Assembly: GCA_016882305.1 (NCBI GenBank)
Contig: VGQX01000005.1
Coordinates: forward strand, 1 to 52,920
Direction of reading: 5' to 3'
Length of the DNA stretch: 52,920 bases
DNA from: Cyanobacteria bacterium K_Offshore_surface_m2_239
GTDB lineage: Bacteria; Cyanobacteriota; Cyanobacteriia; PCC-6307; Cyanobiaceae
Shown: positions 52,892 to 52,920 of the stretch, one piece after another
How positions within the stretch are numbered: the stretch's first letter is position 1
Layout of the letters: every line of letters starts with the position of its first letter
Notes under the pieces: model-generated
The model's database searches: none
What the model was told of the DNA's origin: nothing
The model's input: only the letters and a program-made list of their open reading frames with translations
Made by a program: the position numbers and the translations under genes

Positions 52892-52920
52892 GAAGGCATG
52901 AATCTTCGCACGATTCTTTC

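Overview
This 52.9 kb window looks like a cyanobacterial chromosome of the Synechococcus/Cyanobium type. The evidence is protein content (SqdX/SqdB, an Ssl1498-like small protein, DUF561, a long multi-ACT aspartokinase, ClpP-ClpX-Tig) and GCGATCGC (HIP1) sites. About 0.3-39.8 kb is mostly GC-rich core: cbiD, guaA, PBP2, sqdX, sqdB, thiG, rplT, rpmI, SpoIID-like, dnaX, clpX, clpP, tig, asd, dapA, RNase J, tilS, uvrB, lysC, holA and cobH/cbiC. AT-richer patches at about 14.8-16.9 kb (glycosyltransferases) and 19.1-22.0 kb (FkbM methyltransferase, decayed FkbM gene) interrupt it. From about 39.8 kb to the right edge is a distinct accessory locus: PIG-L deacetylase, GT4-like glycosyltransferase, free-standing malonyl-transferase-like acyltransferase, an apparently frameshifted Sfp-type phosphopantetheinyl transferase, two tandem ABC exporters resembling the NHLM bacteriocin-export family but without a visible peptidase domain, HlyD adaptor, TolC-like protein, an unannotated MbtH-like protein and a PhyH-family dioxygenase. 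This resembles the tailoring and export half of a (glyco)lipopeptide or NRPS/PKS locus with no synthetase in the window. No tRNA, rRNA or CRISPR array was seen. All calls are from reading sequence and translations; no searches were run.
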